64,000 bases of DNA from JALZMG01 sp963755235 (GCA_963755235.1 CAVWJT010000012.1:135100-199099), one strand, 5' to 3'; shown: positions 19,044 to 30,267, counted from the stretch's first letter. Translations and numbers: made by a program. Notes: a model not told the origin generated them from the sequence alone.

Positions 19044-19049
19044 TATCGT
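19044..19049 (+). promoter_or_regulatory. -10 box for the cytochrome c-menJ-like operon
   Basis: TATCGT lies 8 nt before the GTG at 19058. This spacing fits a leaderless or near-leaderless transcript. The 237-nt gap 18821-19057 between the divergent respiratory operon and this gene must also hold the promoter for the minus strand, which I could not place. Confidence 0.45.
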
Positions 19050-19057
19050 GGCGCCGA

Positions 19058-19930
19058 GTGACCGAGGTCCCCGAACATCTGCTGCGCCGCTCGAAGGAAC
19101 GGCGGGCCGCGCTCGGGCTGGGCGGCGGAGATGAGGGCGGCGAGACGCCCGCGACCGAAGCGCAACCGGCCACCCCGGCGACCACGGGCGAGACCGCCCC
19201 GGCGGCCGCGGCACCGAGCGGGCCACCGGGTCGCCAGCCGCCGAGCGCGCCGCCGGCGCCGCCCCCGCCGAAGCCCGATCCGCCCTACATCGCGGCGGCG
19301 AAGGCCCGGCCCAAGATCCCGATCTGGGCGCTGGCCGCGCTGAGCCTGATGCCGATCTGGGCCTTCATGTACGTCCGCGCCCTGACCCAGCCCCCGGAGG
19401 TCGCGAGCGGGCCGCTGGGAATCGGGGCCGAGACCTACTCCGGCTGCGCCAGCTGCCACGGCACCAACGGTGAGGGAGGCGTTGGCCGTCAGTTCTCCGA
19501 GGGCGAGGTGCTGGCGACGTTCCCCCACATCGAGGACCAGCTGCGATTCGTCTACTTCGGGACCGAGAACTACAACATCGAGGGCGTTCAGATCTACGGC
19601 AACCCCGAGCGGGAAGGGGGTGTGCACGAGACCGGATCGCTCGGCCCGATGCCGCCGCAGGGCGCCCTCGCCGGCGGCGACCTCACCGACGAGGAGATCC
19701 TCGCCGTCGTCTGCCACGAGCGCTACACGCTCGGCGGCGCCGGTCCGACCAGTGACGAGTACGTCGCCGAGTACGAGAACTGGTGCGCCGAGGAGGCGCC
19801 GACGTTCGTCGCCCTCGAGGACGGCAGCACGCTCGACGAGCTCAACGACCTCGGCCTCACCAGCGCCGAGGGTGAACCGCTCGACATCATCGACATCGGC
19901 GACGCTCCGCTCGCCGGGTCGGCCCCCTGA
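19058..19930 (+). CDS. Membrane-anchored monoheme cytochrome c
   Basis: 290 aa. One CxxCH motif (CASCHGTNGEGG) follows a single membrane helix (PIWALAALSLMPIWAFMYV) near residue 100; a Met region (GPMPPQG) and an unusual second cysteine/histidine (VVCHERY) come later. The first 95 residues are Pro/Ala-rich and start with VTEVPEHLLRRSKERRAALG, the motif also seen in the cytochrome b C-terminal protein at 16229. The GTG at 19058 is used because a TATCGT box precedes it and that motif sits at its N-terminus. The stop overlaps the next gene as TGATG. Probably a menaquinol-chain electron carrier. Confidence 0.86.
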   Translation: MTEVPEHLLRRSKERRAALGLGGGDEGGETPATEAQPATPATTGETAPAAAAPSGPPGRQPPSAPPAPPPPKPDPPYIAAAKARPKIPIWALAALSLMPIWAFMYVRALTQPPEVASGPLGIGAETYSGCASCHGTNGEGGVGRQFSEGEVLATFPHIEDQLRFVYFGTENYNIEGVQIYGNPEREGGVHETGSLGPMPPQGALAGGDLTDEEILAVVCHERYTLGGAGPTSDEYVAEYENWCAEEAPTFVALEDGSTLDELNDLGLTSAEGEPLDIIDIGDAPLAGSAP

Positions 19931-21219
19931 TGACGGCAACCGAGATCGAGCCGGGCTCGACCGCGCTCGCCGGGGACCGTATCTCGACCGAGGTACTGAT
20001 CGTCGGGGGCGGGCCGGCCGGAGCCGCCGCCGGATACTGGTTGGCGCGTCACGGCCACGACGTCACCGTCGTCGAGAAGAAGTCGTTCCCGCGGGAGAAG
20101 ACGTGTGGTGACGGGCTGACGCCCCGAGCCGTCAAAGAGCTGATGGACATGGGCCTCGGCGACGAGCTCACCCGCTTCCATCGCTACCAGGGGCTGCGGG
20201 CAACGGCGATGGGGCGGGTGCTCGAGCTGGAGTGGCCCGAGCATCCCGTCTACCCGCAGCACGGCTACGTCGTGCGCCGGCGCGAGCTCGACCAGCTGGT
20301 TGCCGCCAACGCCGAACGGGCCGGCGCCCAGGTGCTCCAGGGGCACGAGGCCGTGCGCCCGATCGTCGACCGGGGATTCGTCAAGGGCGCCACCATCAAT
20401 GCGCCCGGCGATCGGACAGTGGAGGTGCGATCCGAGTTCACGATCGTCGCCGACGGGGCGGCGAGCCGGTTCGGGCGCGAGCTCGGGACGTTCCGCAAGC
20501 GGGAGTGGCCCTACGGCACGGCGATCCGTACGTACTGGGAGTCGCCGCGACACGACGAGCCGTGGATCGAGTCGGCGCTCGACGTCAGGGACCGCAACGG
20601 CAACCCGCTGCCCGGTTACGGCTGGATCTTCCCCGTCGGGGACGGCACGGTGAACATCGGTGTCGGGCTGCTGTCGACGTTCCGCGACTTCAAGAGCGTC
20701 AACACCACCCACCTGCTCGACTCCTACGCCCACCAGATCGCCGAGCGCTGGCAGATCGACGCCGCCCGGCCCGAGTGCCGGCCGACCAGCGGCCGGGTGC
20801 CGATGGGCGCGTCCGTCGGGCCCAGCTCGGGGCCGACCTACCTCGTCGTCGGCGACGCCGCCGGCTGCGTCAACCCGTTCAACGGCGAGGGCATCGACTA
20901 CGCCTACGAGACCGCGCGCATGGCCGCCGACGTGATCCACGAGGCGCTGGTCGAGGGCGACGCCACCCCGCTGCAGCGCTACCCGAAGATGCTCGAGGAC
21001 GAGTACGGCCAGTACTTCAAGGTCGCCCGGCTCTTCGCCCGGTTCATCGGGCACCCGGCGCTGATGCGCGAGTTGACCCGCGTCGGCATGCACAGCCGCA
21101 CGCTGATGGAGTGGATCCTGCGGATCATGGCCAACCTGCTGCGCCCCGACGAGATCGGCCCGGCCGAGGCCGCCTACAAGGCCGCCGCCGCCCTCGTCCG
21201 CCTGGCCCCCAGCGCCTGA
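19930..21219 (+). CDS. FAD-dependent geranylgeranyl reductase family protein, MenJ-like
   Basis: 429 aa. The Rossmann FAD motif VLIVGGGPAGAAAGYWLARHG opens the protein, followed by the family signature FPREKTCGDGLTPRAV and the second flavin motif YLVVGDAAGCVNPFNGEGID. Members of this family saturate isoprenoid double bonds. The neighbour is a polyprenyl diphosphate synthase and the overlapping upstream gene is a respiratory cytochrome, which points to reduction of the menaquinone side chain as in mycobacterial MenJ. Substrate is inference; family is firm. Confidence 0.88.
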   Translation: MTATEIEPGSTALAGDRISTEVLIVGGGPAGAAAGYWLARHGHDVTVVEKKSFPREKTCGDGLTPRAVKELMDMGLGDELTRFHRYQGLRATAMGRVLELEWPEHPVYPQHGYVVRRRELDQLVAANAERAGAQVLQGHEAVRPIVDRGFVKGATINAPGDRTVEVRSEFTIVADGAASRFGRELGTFRKREWPYGTAIRTYWESPRHDEPWIESALDVRDRNGNPLPGYGWIFPVGDGTVNIGVGLLSTFRDFKSVNTTHLLDSYAHQIAERWQIDAARPECRPTSGRVPMGASVGPSSGPTYLVVGDAAGCVNPFNGEGIDYAYETARMAADVIHEALVEGDATPLQRYPKMLEDEYGQYFKVARLFARFIGHPALMRELTRVGMHSRTLMEWILRIMANLLRPDEIGPAEAAYKAAAALVRLAPSA

Positions 21220-21225
21220 CCATCC

Positions 21226-22221
21226 TCAGGCGGTGACGGCGGCTCGCTGGAGGAAGGCTCCCGGCGCGGCGCGCAGGGCCTCGGTCGCCGGGCTCGACGG
21301 GAGGTCGGCGCACGCGGCCTCGGCGGCGTCGACGTACTGGCGGGCGGAGACGATGGCGCTCTCCACCCCTTCGTTGGCCCGCACGATGGCGAGGGCCTTG
21401 TCCCGCTCGGCGACGTCGAGCGGGCCGCCGAGGAGGGAGCCGAGCTCCTCCCCCGCGGTGCGGTCGAGGGCCAGCGTGCGTAGCACGGGCAGGGTGTAGA
21501 CGCCTTCCACCAGGTCGTGGCCGGCGGGCTTGCCGAGCTGCTCGGTGGTGTCGGTGATGTCGAGGATGTCGTCGACGATCTGGAACACCATGCCGAAGGC
21601 GTTGCCCCACTCGGTGAGGTCGTCGATCAGCTCCCGCTCGAGGCCGGCGACGATTCCGCCGATGCGGGCCGCGGTACCGAACAGCGACGCCGTCTTGCCG
21701 TGGATCGACACGAGGTAGCTCTCCTCGGATCGACCGACGTCGTAGGTGTAGCGGAGCTGCTCGATCTCGCCCTCGCACAGCCAACCGATGGTGCGGGCGA
21801 GCAGTCCGGCGACCTCGGTTCCGAGCGAGGCCGCGATCTCCGAGGCGCGCGACAGGAGAAAGTCGCCGGCGAGGATCGCCTGCAGATTCCCCCACTTGGC
21901 GTTGACGGTCTCGACGCCACGGCGAGTGTCGGACTCGTCGATCACGTCGTCGTGGTACAGCGAGCCGAGGTGGACGAGCTCGCAGGCGACCCCGCCGCGC
22001 ACCACGTCGTCGCTGGCCGGGGCGCCGGCGACCTGGGCCGCGGCGACGGCGACGACCGGTCGCAGCCGCTTGCCCCCGGCGACGACGAGGTGCGACGCGA
22101 TCTCGGTGAGATAGGGGTCGGAGTTGCGCACCGCCTCGTGGATCGTGGCCTCGACGCGCTCGCGATCGACGTCCATCTCCCTCAGCGTGAGCAACGGAGA
22201 CCGCAAACGGGCGTCGAACAC
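21226..22221 (-). CDS. Polyprenyl diphosphate synthase
   Basis: 331 aa. Both aspartate-rich motifs of trans-prenyltransferases are present: HDDVIDE (DDxxD type) and QIVDDILDIT. GGKRLRP near the N-terminus is also typical. Probably makes the long-chain prenyl tail of menaquinone. I use the GTG at 22221 because a TAGCCT box ends exactly 7 nt upstream, the spacing of leaderless transcripts; an ATG at 22176 (MDVDRERVE) is the alternative. It is convergent with the MenJ-like gene, leaving 6 nt between stops. Confidence 0.9.
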   Translation of the reverse strand: MFDARLRSPLLTLREMDVDRERVEATIHEAVRNSDPYLTEIASHLVVAGGKRLRPVVAVAAAQVAGAPASDDVVRGGVACELVHLGSLYHDDVIDESDTRRGVETVNAKWGNLQAILAGDFLLSRASEIAASLGTEVAGLLARTIGWLCEGEIEQLRYTYDVGRSEESYLVSIHGKTASLFGTAARIGGIVAGLERELIDDLTEWGNAFGMVFQIVDDILDITDTTEQLGKPAGHDLVEGVYTLPVLRTLALDRTAGEELGSLLGGPLDVAERDKALAIVRANEGVESAIVSARQYVDAAEAACADLPSSPATEALRAAPGAFLQRAAVTA

Positions 22222-22228
22222 CCAGGGG

Positions 22229-22234
22229 AGGCTA
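22229..22234 (-). promoter_or_regulatory. -10 box for a leaderless polyprenyl synthase transcript
   Basis: On the minus strand TAGCCT is followed by 7 nt and then the GTG at 22221. The same TANNNT-N6-8-start arrangement precedes disA, pcaF, dinB and the ECF sigma at 51740. Confidence 0.5.
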
Positions 22235-22253
22235 GCCCGGCGCGAGTTGACCC

Positions 22254-22303
22254 GTTCTGTCCGCGAGAACCCGCCCGATCGGGTCGATTCCCGCGGACAG
22301 AAC
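22254..22303. terminator. Inverted repeat, probable terminator of the anti-sigma gene
   Basis: GTTCTGTCCGCG (22254-22265) and CGCGGACAGAAC (22292-22303) form a perfect 12-bp stem, and a palindrome CCCGATCGGG sits in the loop. It begins 4 nt beyond the anti-sigma stop on the minus strand and lies upstream of the polyprenyl synthase promoter. No T-run follows, so Rho-independent action is uncertain. Confidence 0.5.
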
Positions 22304-22307
22304 GTGA

Positions 22308-22886
22308 CTACGGCAGGTCTTCTGCGATCCTCAGGGCTTCGGCCAAGGTCAGTTGTATCCCCTCGATGCGCACGATCTCGTCGCCGTGCTGCCACACGAG
22401 CGTGTTGCCGGCGAGGCGCTGTTCCCGCCGGCTCCCGTCGCGGTCGTACGTGAAGAACAGGTGCTCTCCGCCGGAGATCCAGAACCCGGGGCGGCCGTTC
22501 ACGTCCACCTCGCGCACGTCCGTCCCGATCCTCGTCAACTTGGCGAACGCTTCGGTGGTCAGATCACCGCGGGTGACGAGCGGTCCGATCGGAGCCGGCC
22601 CGGCATCGACGTCGGGAAGGTCGACCACCCGCTCGATGCGGTAGCCGTCGAAGCCGAACCACCGGGCGACGGCACGGCGGCTGCCGGGCACGGCCAGCGT
22701 CGTCGCCACGATCACGATCATCGCCGCGGCGACGGCGAGCAAAGGCCGCCGCCACCGACGCCGCTGCCGGATGGCCACCGGCTCCTCCAGCGCGCCGAGC
22801 ACATCGTCCGCCAACGTGGCGGCCCGCGGGAACTCCATCGCCTCACCGAGCGCCAGCAGGCGGGTTTCCAACGTCAACTCAGCCAT
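22308..22886 (-). CDS. Probable membrane anti-sigma factor
   Basis: 192 aa. A cytoplasmic N-terminal part of about 45 residues is followed by one membrane helix (PLLAVAAAMIVIVATTLAV) and an extracellular domain. No HxxxCxxC zinc motif is seen in the N-terminal part, so it is not a ZAS-type anti-sigma. The start is ATG at 22886 (MAELTLETRLL), overlapping the sigma gene stop by 8 nt. The overlap and topology are the basis for the call; sequence alone does not name the family. Confidence 0.7.
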   Translation of the reverse strand: MAELTLETRLLALGEAMEFPRAATLADDVLGALEEPVAIRQRRRWRRPLLAVAAAMIVIVATTLAVPGSRRAVARWFGFDGYRIERVVDLPDVDAGPAPIGPLVTRGDLTTEAFAKLTRIGTDVREVDVNGRPGFWISGGEHLFFTYDRDGSRREQRLAGNTLVWQHGDEIVRIEGIQLTLAEALRIAEDLP

Positions 22887-23472
22887 CGCCGGCCTCCCCG
22901 AGCAACTGCCGCGCCCGCTCCAGCGCCCGTGACGCCCGGGACTTGACGGTGCCGACGGGGATCCCCAACGTCGAAGCGGTGTCGCCTTCGGACAGCCCGG
23001 CCACGAACCGGCAGGCAAGGACCTCCCGATCGCGGTGTTCCAGCCGGCTCAGGAGCTGCAGCATCCGCGCCGTCTCGTCGCGCGCGGCAACCTGCTCGGC
23101 GACAACGTCATCGGCGCCGGACGACGACACCCGGCCGAGCCCTTCGTAGCGCTCTTCCCGACCGATCCGCCGGACCCTCGCCCGCACCGCGTTCTTGGCG
23201 TCGTTGGCGACGATCCGGAGCAGCCACGCCCGCACCGGCGCATCGCCCCGGAACCGATCCAGCAACCGGAACCCCTTGACCAGCGCATCCTGGACGATGT
23301 CTCGTGCCTCCTCGGTCGACCCGCACACGGCGGCGGCGAGTCGCAGGGCCGCCTGCTGATGACGTCGCACCAGCTCGCCGTAGGCGACGCGATCCCCGGC
23401 GCGGGCGCGCCGAACGAGATCGTCGTCGGACGCCTCGTCGAGCGACGCGTCGGGCGGGGCGTGCGATGCCAT
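22879..23472 (-). CDS. ECF RNA polymerase sigma factor
   Basis: 197 aa. Region 2 is seen at YGELVRRHQQAALRLA through EARDIVQDALVKGFRLLDRF, and region 4 at HRDREVLACRFVAGLSEGDTASTL with GTVKSRASRALERAR. It starts at ATG 23472 and overlaps the putative anti-sigma gene, so the two are co-expressed. Target genes are unknown; clpC, divergent at 23656, is a neighbour but no promoter link can be shown. Confidence 0.9.
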   Translation of the reverse strand: MASHAPPDASLDEASDDDLVRRARAGDRVAYGELVRRHQQAALRLAAAVCGSTEEARDIVQDALVKGFRLLDRFRGDAPVRAWLLRIVANDAKNAVRARVRRIGREERYEGLGRVSSSGADDVVAEQVAARDETARMLQLLSRLEHRDREVLACRFVAGLSEGDTASTLGIPVGTVKSRASRALERARQLLGEAGDG

Positions 23473-23655
23473 CTCGGTGGGGCCAGCCTGTCGTACGTCC
23501 AGACACCGAGAGAACCGAAATGGTTCCGGCGACGAACAGTGGGTATCTCCCGAAGAGACGAACCATCATCAGCACAAGGCACACCATCCACGGCAGCGGG
23601 GATCGGGGCACCGGTACACTTGCTCTCCAGGTCGTCCCAACTGGAAAGGGCGCAC

Positions 23656-26233
<2,578 letters not shown>

Positions 26234-26292
26234 GTGTAAGGGCGTCGAGACTCGGGCATAGCCTCCCCCGGGCGAGATCGGGGAGGTCATCC

Positions 26293-27698
26293 GTGTCCAC
26301 GAGAATCCTGCGCGTGCTGCTCGTGAGCGTGCTCGCCGCTCACCGTGCTGGCCACGAGCCGGCCGGAGCCGGCGTCGGCCTACACCACGATCGTCTACAA
26401 CGGCGCCGGACGGGGGACTCCCCAAATCGGCCTGATCGGCGACTCGACGCTCGCCGCGACCCGCTGGTACGGGAGGCTCGGCGGGCTCACGCGGTACAAC
26501 TTCGTCCTCGACGCCGAGTCCTGCCGCCGGACCACCCACACGTCGTGCCGCGGCCGCGAGGGGTACGCCCCGGAGAACACGCTCACCGTGATGCGGCGGC
26601 TGGAGGGCCGATGGGGCCAGGTCCTGGTGCTGATGACCGGCTACGACGACCCGGGCACGACGTTCGGCGACGCCATCGACGCGGTCATGCGCGAGGCAAT
26701 CCGCCAGGACATCCCGCGGGTGATGTGGCTCACGTTCCGCACGGCCGATGTCACCTACGTCGGGCCGACGTACCACTCGGACCAGTACACGTTCCGCGAC
26801 AACAACAAATTGCTCCTGCAGAAGGCGCTGAAGTACGGCGGGCGGCTGCAGATCGCCAACTGGGCGCGGTACAGCGCCCGCCATCGTGACTGGGTCACGT
26901 CCGATGGCGTCCATCTGACCCCCGCCGGCACCGACGCGGTGACCGACTTCATCGCCGACAACGTCGCCCGGGTGCTCGCCGGCCAGACGATCACGCCGCC
27001 TCGACCGAAGATCCCGGCGTGTCGGACCGGAGTGGTCCTCGGCCCTCGAGATCGACTCAACGACGTCGCTCTGCCTCGAGCGCCACCTGCAGTCGCTCGG
27101 CTTCCCGCTCCGCGTCGACGCGCGGTACCGGGGCGCGACGACCGACCGCGGTCAAGTTCATCGACTACGCCCGCAGCTGGCCCCAAGATGGCATCGCCAG
27201 TCGACGAGTGCTCCGGGCGATCGGTGCGTACCGGCGACCGACGGCTCCGCCGTGGTGCACGCACGACGCACACGCTGCGACCGGGACAGCGCGGGCCCCA
27301 GGTGAACTGCCTGGTTCGGGCCCTGGGCGCGCGCGGCTACATCCTGACGCCCCGCGTGAGGGAGTTCCGCCCGGCCGTTGGCGCCGCGGTCGACTCACTT
27401 CCGGCGCCACCTGGAGATCGGGCGCAGCCCGGTCGCCGGCCCGGTCACCCTCTCCCGACTCGGCGTCTACCGCCCCTCGTGCCGCATCTCGACGCCCCTC
27501 GACCTGGGCGACGGCGGGGCGGCGGTGTTCTGCCTGCGTCAGTTCCTCGCCGGACGCGGCCGACCCGTGCCACTCGTCGGGCCGTACAACGGGCGGGTCG
27601 CGAACGCGGTACGGACCCTCGAATCGCGCCGCGGCCTCGCCGTCGACGGCATCGCCGACGAGCAGTTCCTCCGCGTGATCGGAGCGTGGCGCTCCTAA
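26293..27698 (+). pseudogene. Secreted SGNH-like hydrolase with peptidoglycan-binding-like repeats, broken frame
   Basis: Pieces in different frames read as one protein of about 465 aa: a signal peptide (VSTRILRVLLVSVLA), then a hydrolase-like domain with IGLIGDSTLAATRW, MTGYDDPG and TSDGVHLTPAGTDAV (the GDS and DGVHL blocks of SGNH/GDSL enzymes), and then two or three repeats rich in paired cysteines (SLCLERHLQSLGF; QVNCLVRALGARGY; AVFCLRQFLAGRG) resembling peptidoglycan-binding modules. Changes of frame occur near 26335, 27040, 27150, 27280 and 27380, all consistent with single extra bases. It may be an intact gene with assembly errors or a decaying one. Confidence 0.6.
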
Positions 27699-27709
27699 GG
27701 TCGCAGCCC

Positions 27710-28615
27710 ATGCGCTTCTCGATCTGGCCCACCCTCGCCCAGCCGTGGTCCGCCGTCGTCGAGACCACGAGGCACGCCGAGACGACTGGTTGGGACGGCG
27801 TGTACGTCGCCGACCACTTCATGGGCTCTGGTGATGCCGCCGGTGGCTCGATCACGCCGACCCACGAGGCAACGGCCGCCCTGGCCGCGCTCGCGCCGGC
27901 GACCGAACGGCTCCGTCTCGGCTCACTCGTGTTCAGCGTCACCTACCGCCACCCGGCGGTGCTGGCGAAATGGGCGGCGACCGTGGACCACGTCAGCGAC
28001 GGGCGGCTGCTGCTCGGCATCGGCGCCGGCTGGCAGGAGAACGAGCACGCCCAGTACGGCATCGAGCTCGGCTCGCGGCGCACGCGCATCGAGCGCTTCG
28101 AGGAGGCCTGTCAGGTCATCGTCGGGCTGCTGCGCGACGACGTGACCAAGGTCCACGGCGGGCACTACGTCGTCACCGACGCGATCGCCGAGCCCAAGCC
28201 GGTGCAGCGACCGCTTCCGATCCTGATCGGGGGCAAGGGCGACCGGATGATGGGCGTGGTCGCCCGCTACGCCGACGCGTGGAACATGTGGGGCCTGCCG
28301 GACGCGATCGCCGAGCGCGCCGCCGTGCTCGACGCCCGGTGCACCGAGATCGGGCGCGACCCCGGCTCGGTCGAGCGTTCCTGCCAGGCGTTGTGGTTCG
28401 TCACCGACGACGTCGCCCGCGCCGACGAGATGATCGCCGGCGCGCCGATGCCGGCCATCGGTGGGCCGCCGGCGCGGCTCGCCGAGGTCGTCGCCGGCTG
28501 GCGCGACGTCGGTGTCGACGAGGTGATCGTCCCCGACTTCACGCTCGGCACCGGCACCGAGCGCCTCGACCGCATGGACACGATCATCAACGACGTCGCG
28601 GCCGACTTTCGCTGA
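27710..28615 (+). CDS. LLM-class (luciferase-like) oxidoreductase
   Basis: 301 aa TIM-barrel protein. N-terminal MRFSIWPTLAQPWSAVVE, then WDGVYVADHFM, LRLGSLVFSVTYRHPAVLAK, and DGRLLLGIGAGWQENEH are the family landmarks, with the PILIGGKGDRMM cofactor-binding stretch in the second half. Such enzymes use F420 or FMN; many actinobacterial members are F420-dependent. The substrate cannot be read from the sequence. It starts 12 nt after the preceding broken gene. Confidence 0.85.
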   Translation: MRFSIWPTLAQPWSAVVETTRHAETTGWDGVYVADHFMGSGDAAGGSITPTHEATAALAALAPATERLRLGSLVFSVTYRHPAVLAKWAATVDHVSDGRLLLGIGAGWQENEHAQYGIELGSRRTRIERFEEACQVIVGLLRDDVTKVHGGHYVVTDAIAEPKPVQRPLPILIGGKGDRMMGVVARYADAWNMWGLPDAIAERAAVLDARCTEIGRDPGSVERSCQALWFVTDDVARADEMIAGAPMPAIGGPPARLAEVVAGWRDVGVDEVIVPDFTLGTGTERLDRMDTIINDVAADFR

Positions 28616-28637
28616 TTGCCCGGCATCCTTGGGCGCC

Positions 28638-29399
28638 GTGCTCCGCCGCCTGCTCGTCAGCCTCGTCGGCGCGCTGCTGCTTGCGGGCTGCCGGGTCGAC
28701 GTCACGGTCGACCTCATCATCGGCGCGGACGGCACGGGCGATCTCACCGTGACCGCGACGGCGGACGCCGAGGTCGTCGAGCAGGCGGCGGGACTGGCCG
28801 AGGACCTGCGCCTCGACGACGCGATCGCGGCCGGCTGGACGGTCGAGGGCCCGACCCCGACGGACGACGGAGGGCTGACCGTCACCCTGGGCCATCCGGT
28901 GACGTCGGCGGCCGAGGCGACGAACCTGCTGGCCAGCCTGGGCCCGCCGTTCACCGATGTCCACGTCGAGCGCACGACCGTCGACGACGAGACCACGGTG
29001 ACGTTGTCGGGTCGGCTCAACCTGGCGAGCGGCTTCGAGTCGTTCGCCGACTCGGAGCTGCTGGCCTCGGCCGGCGGAGCGCCGTTCGCCGACGAGCTCG
29101 ACGGCCTGACCCCGGCCGAGACGATGTCGGTCGTGCTTCGCGCCGACCTGCCCGGCGAGGTGGTCGAGACCACCGGTGAGCGACGCGACGGAGCGCTCGA
29201 GTGGGAGGCGCCGCTCGACGGCTCGTCCGTCGATCTGGCCACGACCACGGTGCAGCGACCGGCGCGCGGAGGGTCGTGGGCGCGGCCGCTGTCGGTGCTG
29301 GCGCTGGTGCTCCTGCTGGGATGGCTCGTCGCCGCGGGGGCGTTCATGCTCTCCGTCGCCCGCGTGCGCCGCCGGCGCGGGGCCCGGCGGGCCGTGTAA
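28638..29399 (+). CDS. LppM-like membrane lipoprotein
   Basis: 253 aa. The GTG at 28638 gives a short basic N-terminus and lipobox (LLVSLVGALLLAGC), with lipidation expected at the cysteine. The body VDVTVDLIIGADGTGDLTVT through paired beta-rich repeats matches the LppM (DUF3153-like) type, and one C-terminal membrane helix (PLSVLALVLLLGWLVAAGAFML) precedes a basic tail. Anchored outside the membrane at the lipid end. Function unknown. A TTG three codons upstream is an alternative start. Confidence 0.72.
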   Translation: MLRRLLVSLVGALLLAGCRVDVTVDLIIGADGTGDLTVTATADAEVVEQAAGLAEDLRLDDAIAAGWTVEGPTPTDDGGLTVTLGHPVTSAAEATNLLASLGPPFTDVHVERTTVDDETTVTLSGRLNLASGFESFADSELLASAGGAPFADELDGLTPAETMSVVLRADLPGEVVETTGERRDGALEWEAPLDGSSVDLATTTVQRPARGGSWARPLSVLALVLLLGWLVAAGAFMLSVARVRRRRGARRAV

Positions 29400-29415
29400 C
29401 GACCGCGATTCGGTC

Positions 29416-29430
29416 CGCTCTGCGTACTAT
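29416..29430 (+). promoter_or_regulatory. Promoter of the IclR/pcaR-like gene
   Basis: The -10 box TACTAT (29425-29430) is preceded by CGCTCTGCG. The 11-mer CGCTCTGCGTA (29416-29426) occurs again, identical, at the pcaI promoter (39725-39735), where it leads into TATCAT. The shared block argues for co-regulation of the two genes. Confidence 0.65.
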
Positions 29431-29431
29431 C

Positions 29432-29446
29432 GTTCGTTGTACGAAC
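29432..29446. promoter_or_regulatory. Candidate IclR/PcaR operator at its own gene
   Basis: GTTCGTTGTACGAAC is a 6-3-6 palindrome that begins 1 nt after the -10 box and covers the expected transcription start. A matching 15-mer, GTTCACTTGACGAAC, lies in the pcaF-pcaI gap. Position over the start site predicts autorepression. Binding is inferred. Confidence 0.6.
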
Positions 29447-29458
29447 ACACAGCGACCG

Positions 29459-30259
29459 ATGACCGCGGGCAACGGCGGCGCCGACTTCGTGCAGTCGCTG
29501 GAGCGGGGGCTGGCCGTGATCCGCGCCTTCGATGGCGAGCACCCCCGCCTCACCCTGAGCGACGTCAGCCGTCGCACCGGGCTGACCCGCGCCGCCGCCC
29601 GCCGCTTCCTCCTCACGCTCGTCGCCCTCGGCTACGTCCACAACGACGGCCGCGAGTTCTCGCTCCGGCCGCGTGTGCTCGATCTCGGCTTCGCCTACCT
29701 GTCGTCGATGGGTCTGCCCGAGGTGGGTCTCCCCCACATGGAGACGCTCGTCACCGAGGTCCAGGAGTCGTCGTCGATGTCGGTGCTCGACGGTTCCGAC
29801 GTGGTGTACGTCGCCCGCGTACCCACCCGCCGGCGGATCATGACGGTGTCGATCGCGGTCGGCACCCGGTTCCCCGCCCACGCCACCTCGATGGGCCGGG
29901 TGCTGCTCGCCGACCTCGACGATGACGACCTGGCCGAGTTCCTGGCGACGACCGAACTGCTCGAGCTCACCGCGGCGACGGTCCACGACGAAGCGCAGCT
30001 GCGGCGCGTGCTCGACCAGACCCGCCGCCAGGGCTACGCGGTGGTCGATCAGGAGCTCGAAGAGGGTTTGCGCTCCGTCGCCGCGCCGGTACGCGCCGAG
30101 GGCGACCGCGTGGTCGCGGCGGTGAACGTGTCGGTCCACGCCAGCCGGGCGACGGTCGCGGAGATCGAGCAGCGACTGCTGCCGCCGCTCCTCGACGCGG
30201 TGGCCAAGATCGGCGCCGACCTCGGTGCAGTGGGCAGCGCGGCGCTCGCCCGCACCTGA
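29459..30259 (+). CDS. pcaR: IclR-family regulator, probable pca regulon regulator
   Basis: 266 aa. The N-terminal winged helix is at FVQSLERGLAVIRAFDGEHPRLTLSDVSRRTGLTRAAARRFL (region), and the C-terminal effector domain runs from RPRVLDLGFAYLSS through FPAHATSMGRVLLADL to YAVVDQELEEGLRSVAAPV, closely matching the PcaR/PobR/PcaU branch. The ATG at 29459 is used. Target assignment rests on the shared operator and promoter blocks at 29416-29446 and 39703-39739. It would sense an aromatic or 3-oxoadipate-type effector; which one is not visible. Confidence 0.82.
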   Translation: MTAGNGGADFVQSLERGLAVIRAFDGEHPRLTLSDVSRRTGLTRAAARRFLLTLVALGYVHNDGREFSLRPRVLDLGFAYLSSMGLPEVGLPHMETLVTEVQESSSMSVLDGSDVVYVARVPTRRRIMTVSIAVGTRFPAHATSMGRVLLADLDDDDLAEFLATTELLELTAATVHDEAQLRRVLDQTRRQGYAVVDQELEEGLRSVAAPVRAEGDRVVAAVNVSVHASRATVAEIEQRLLPPLLDAVAKIGADLGAVGSAALART

Positions 30260-30267
30260 GCCCGGAA

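Noticed and set aside
18821..19057. A small gene in the gap between the divergent respiratory operons
   Set aside because: No frame in this stretch has a start with coding character; it is better read as the shared promoter region.
27923..30139. A 738-codon minus-strand frame opposite the LLM, LppM-like and IclR genes
   Set aside because: Crosses three plus-strand genes with real motifs and shows Ser/Arg/Thr-rich shadow composition.
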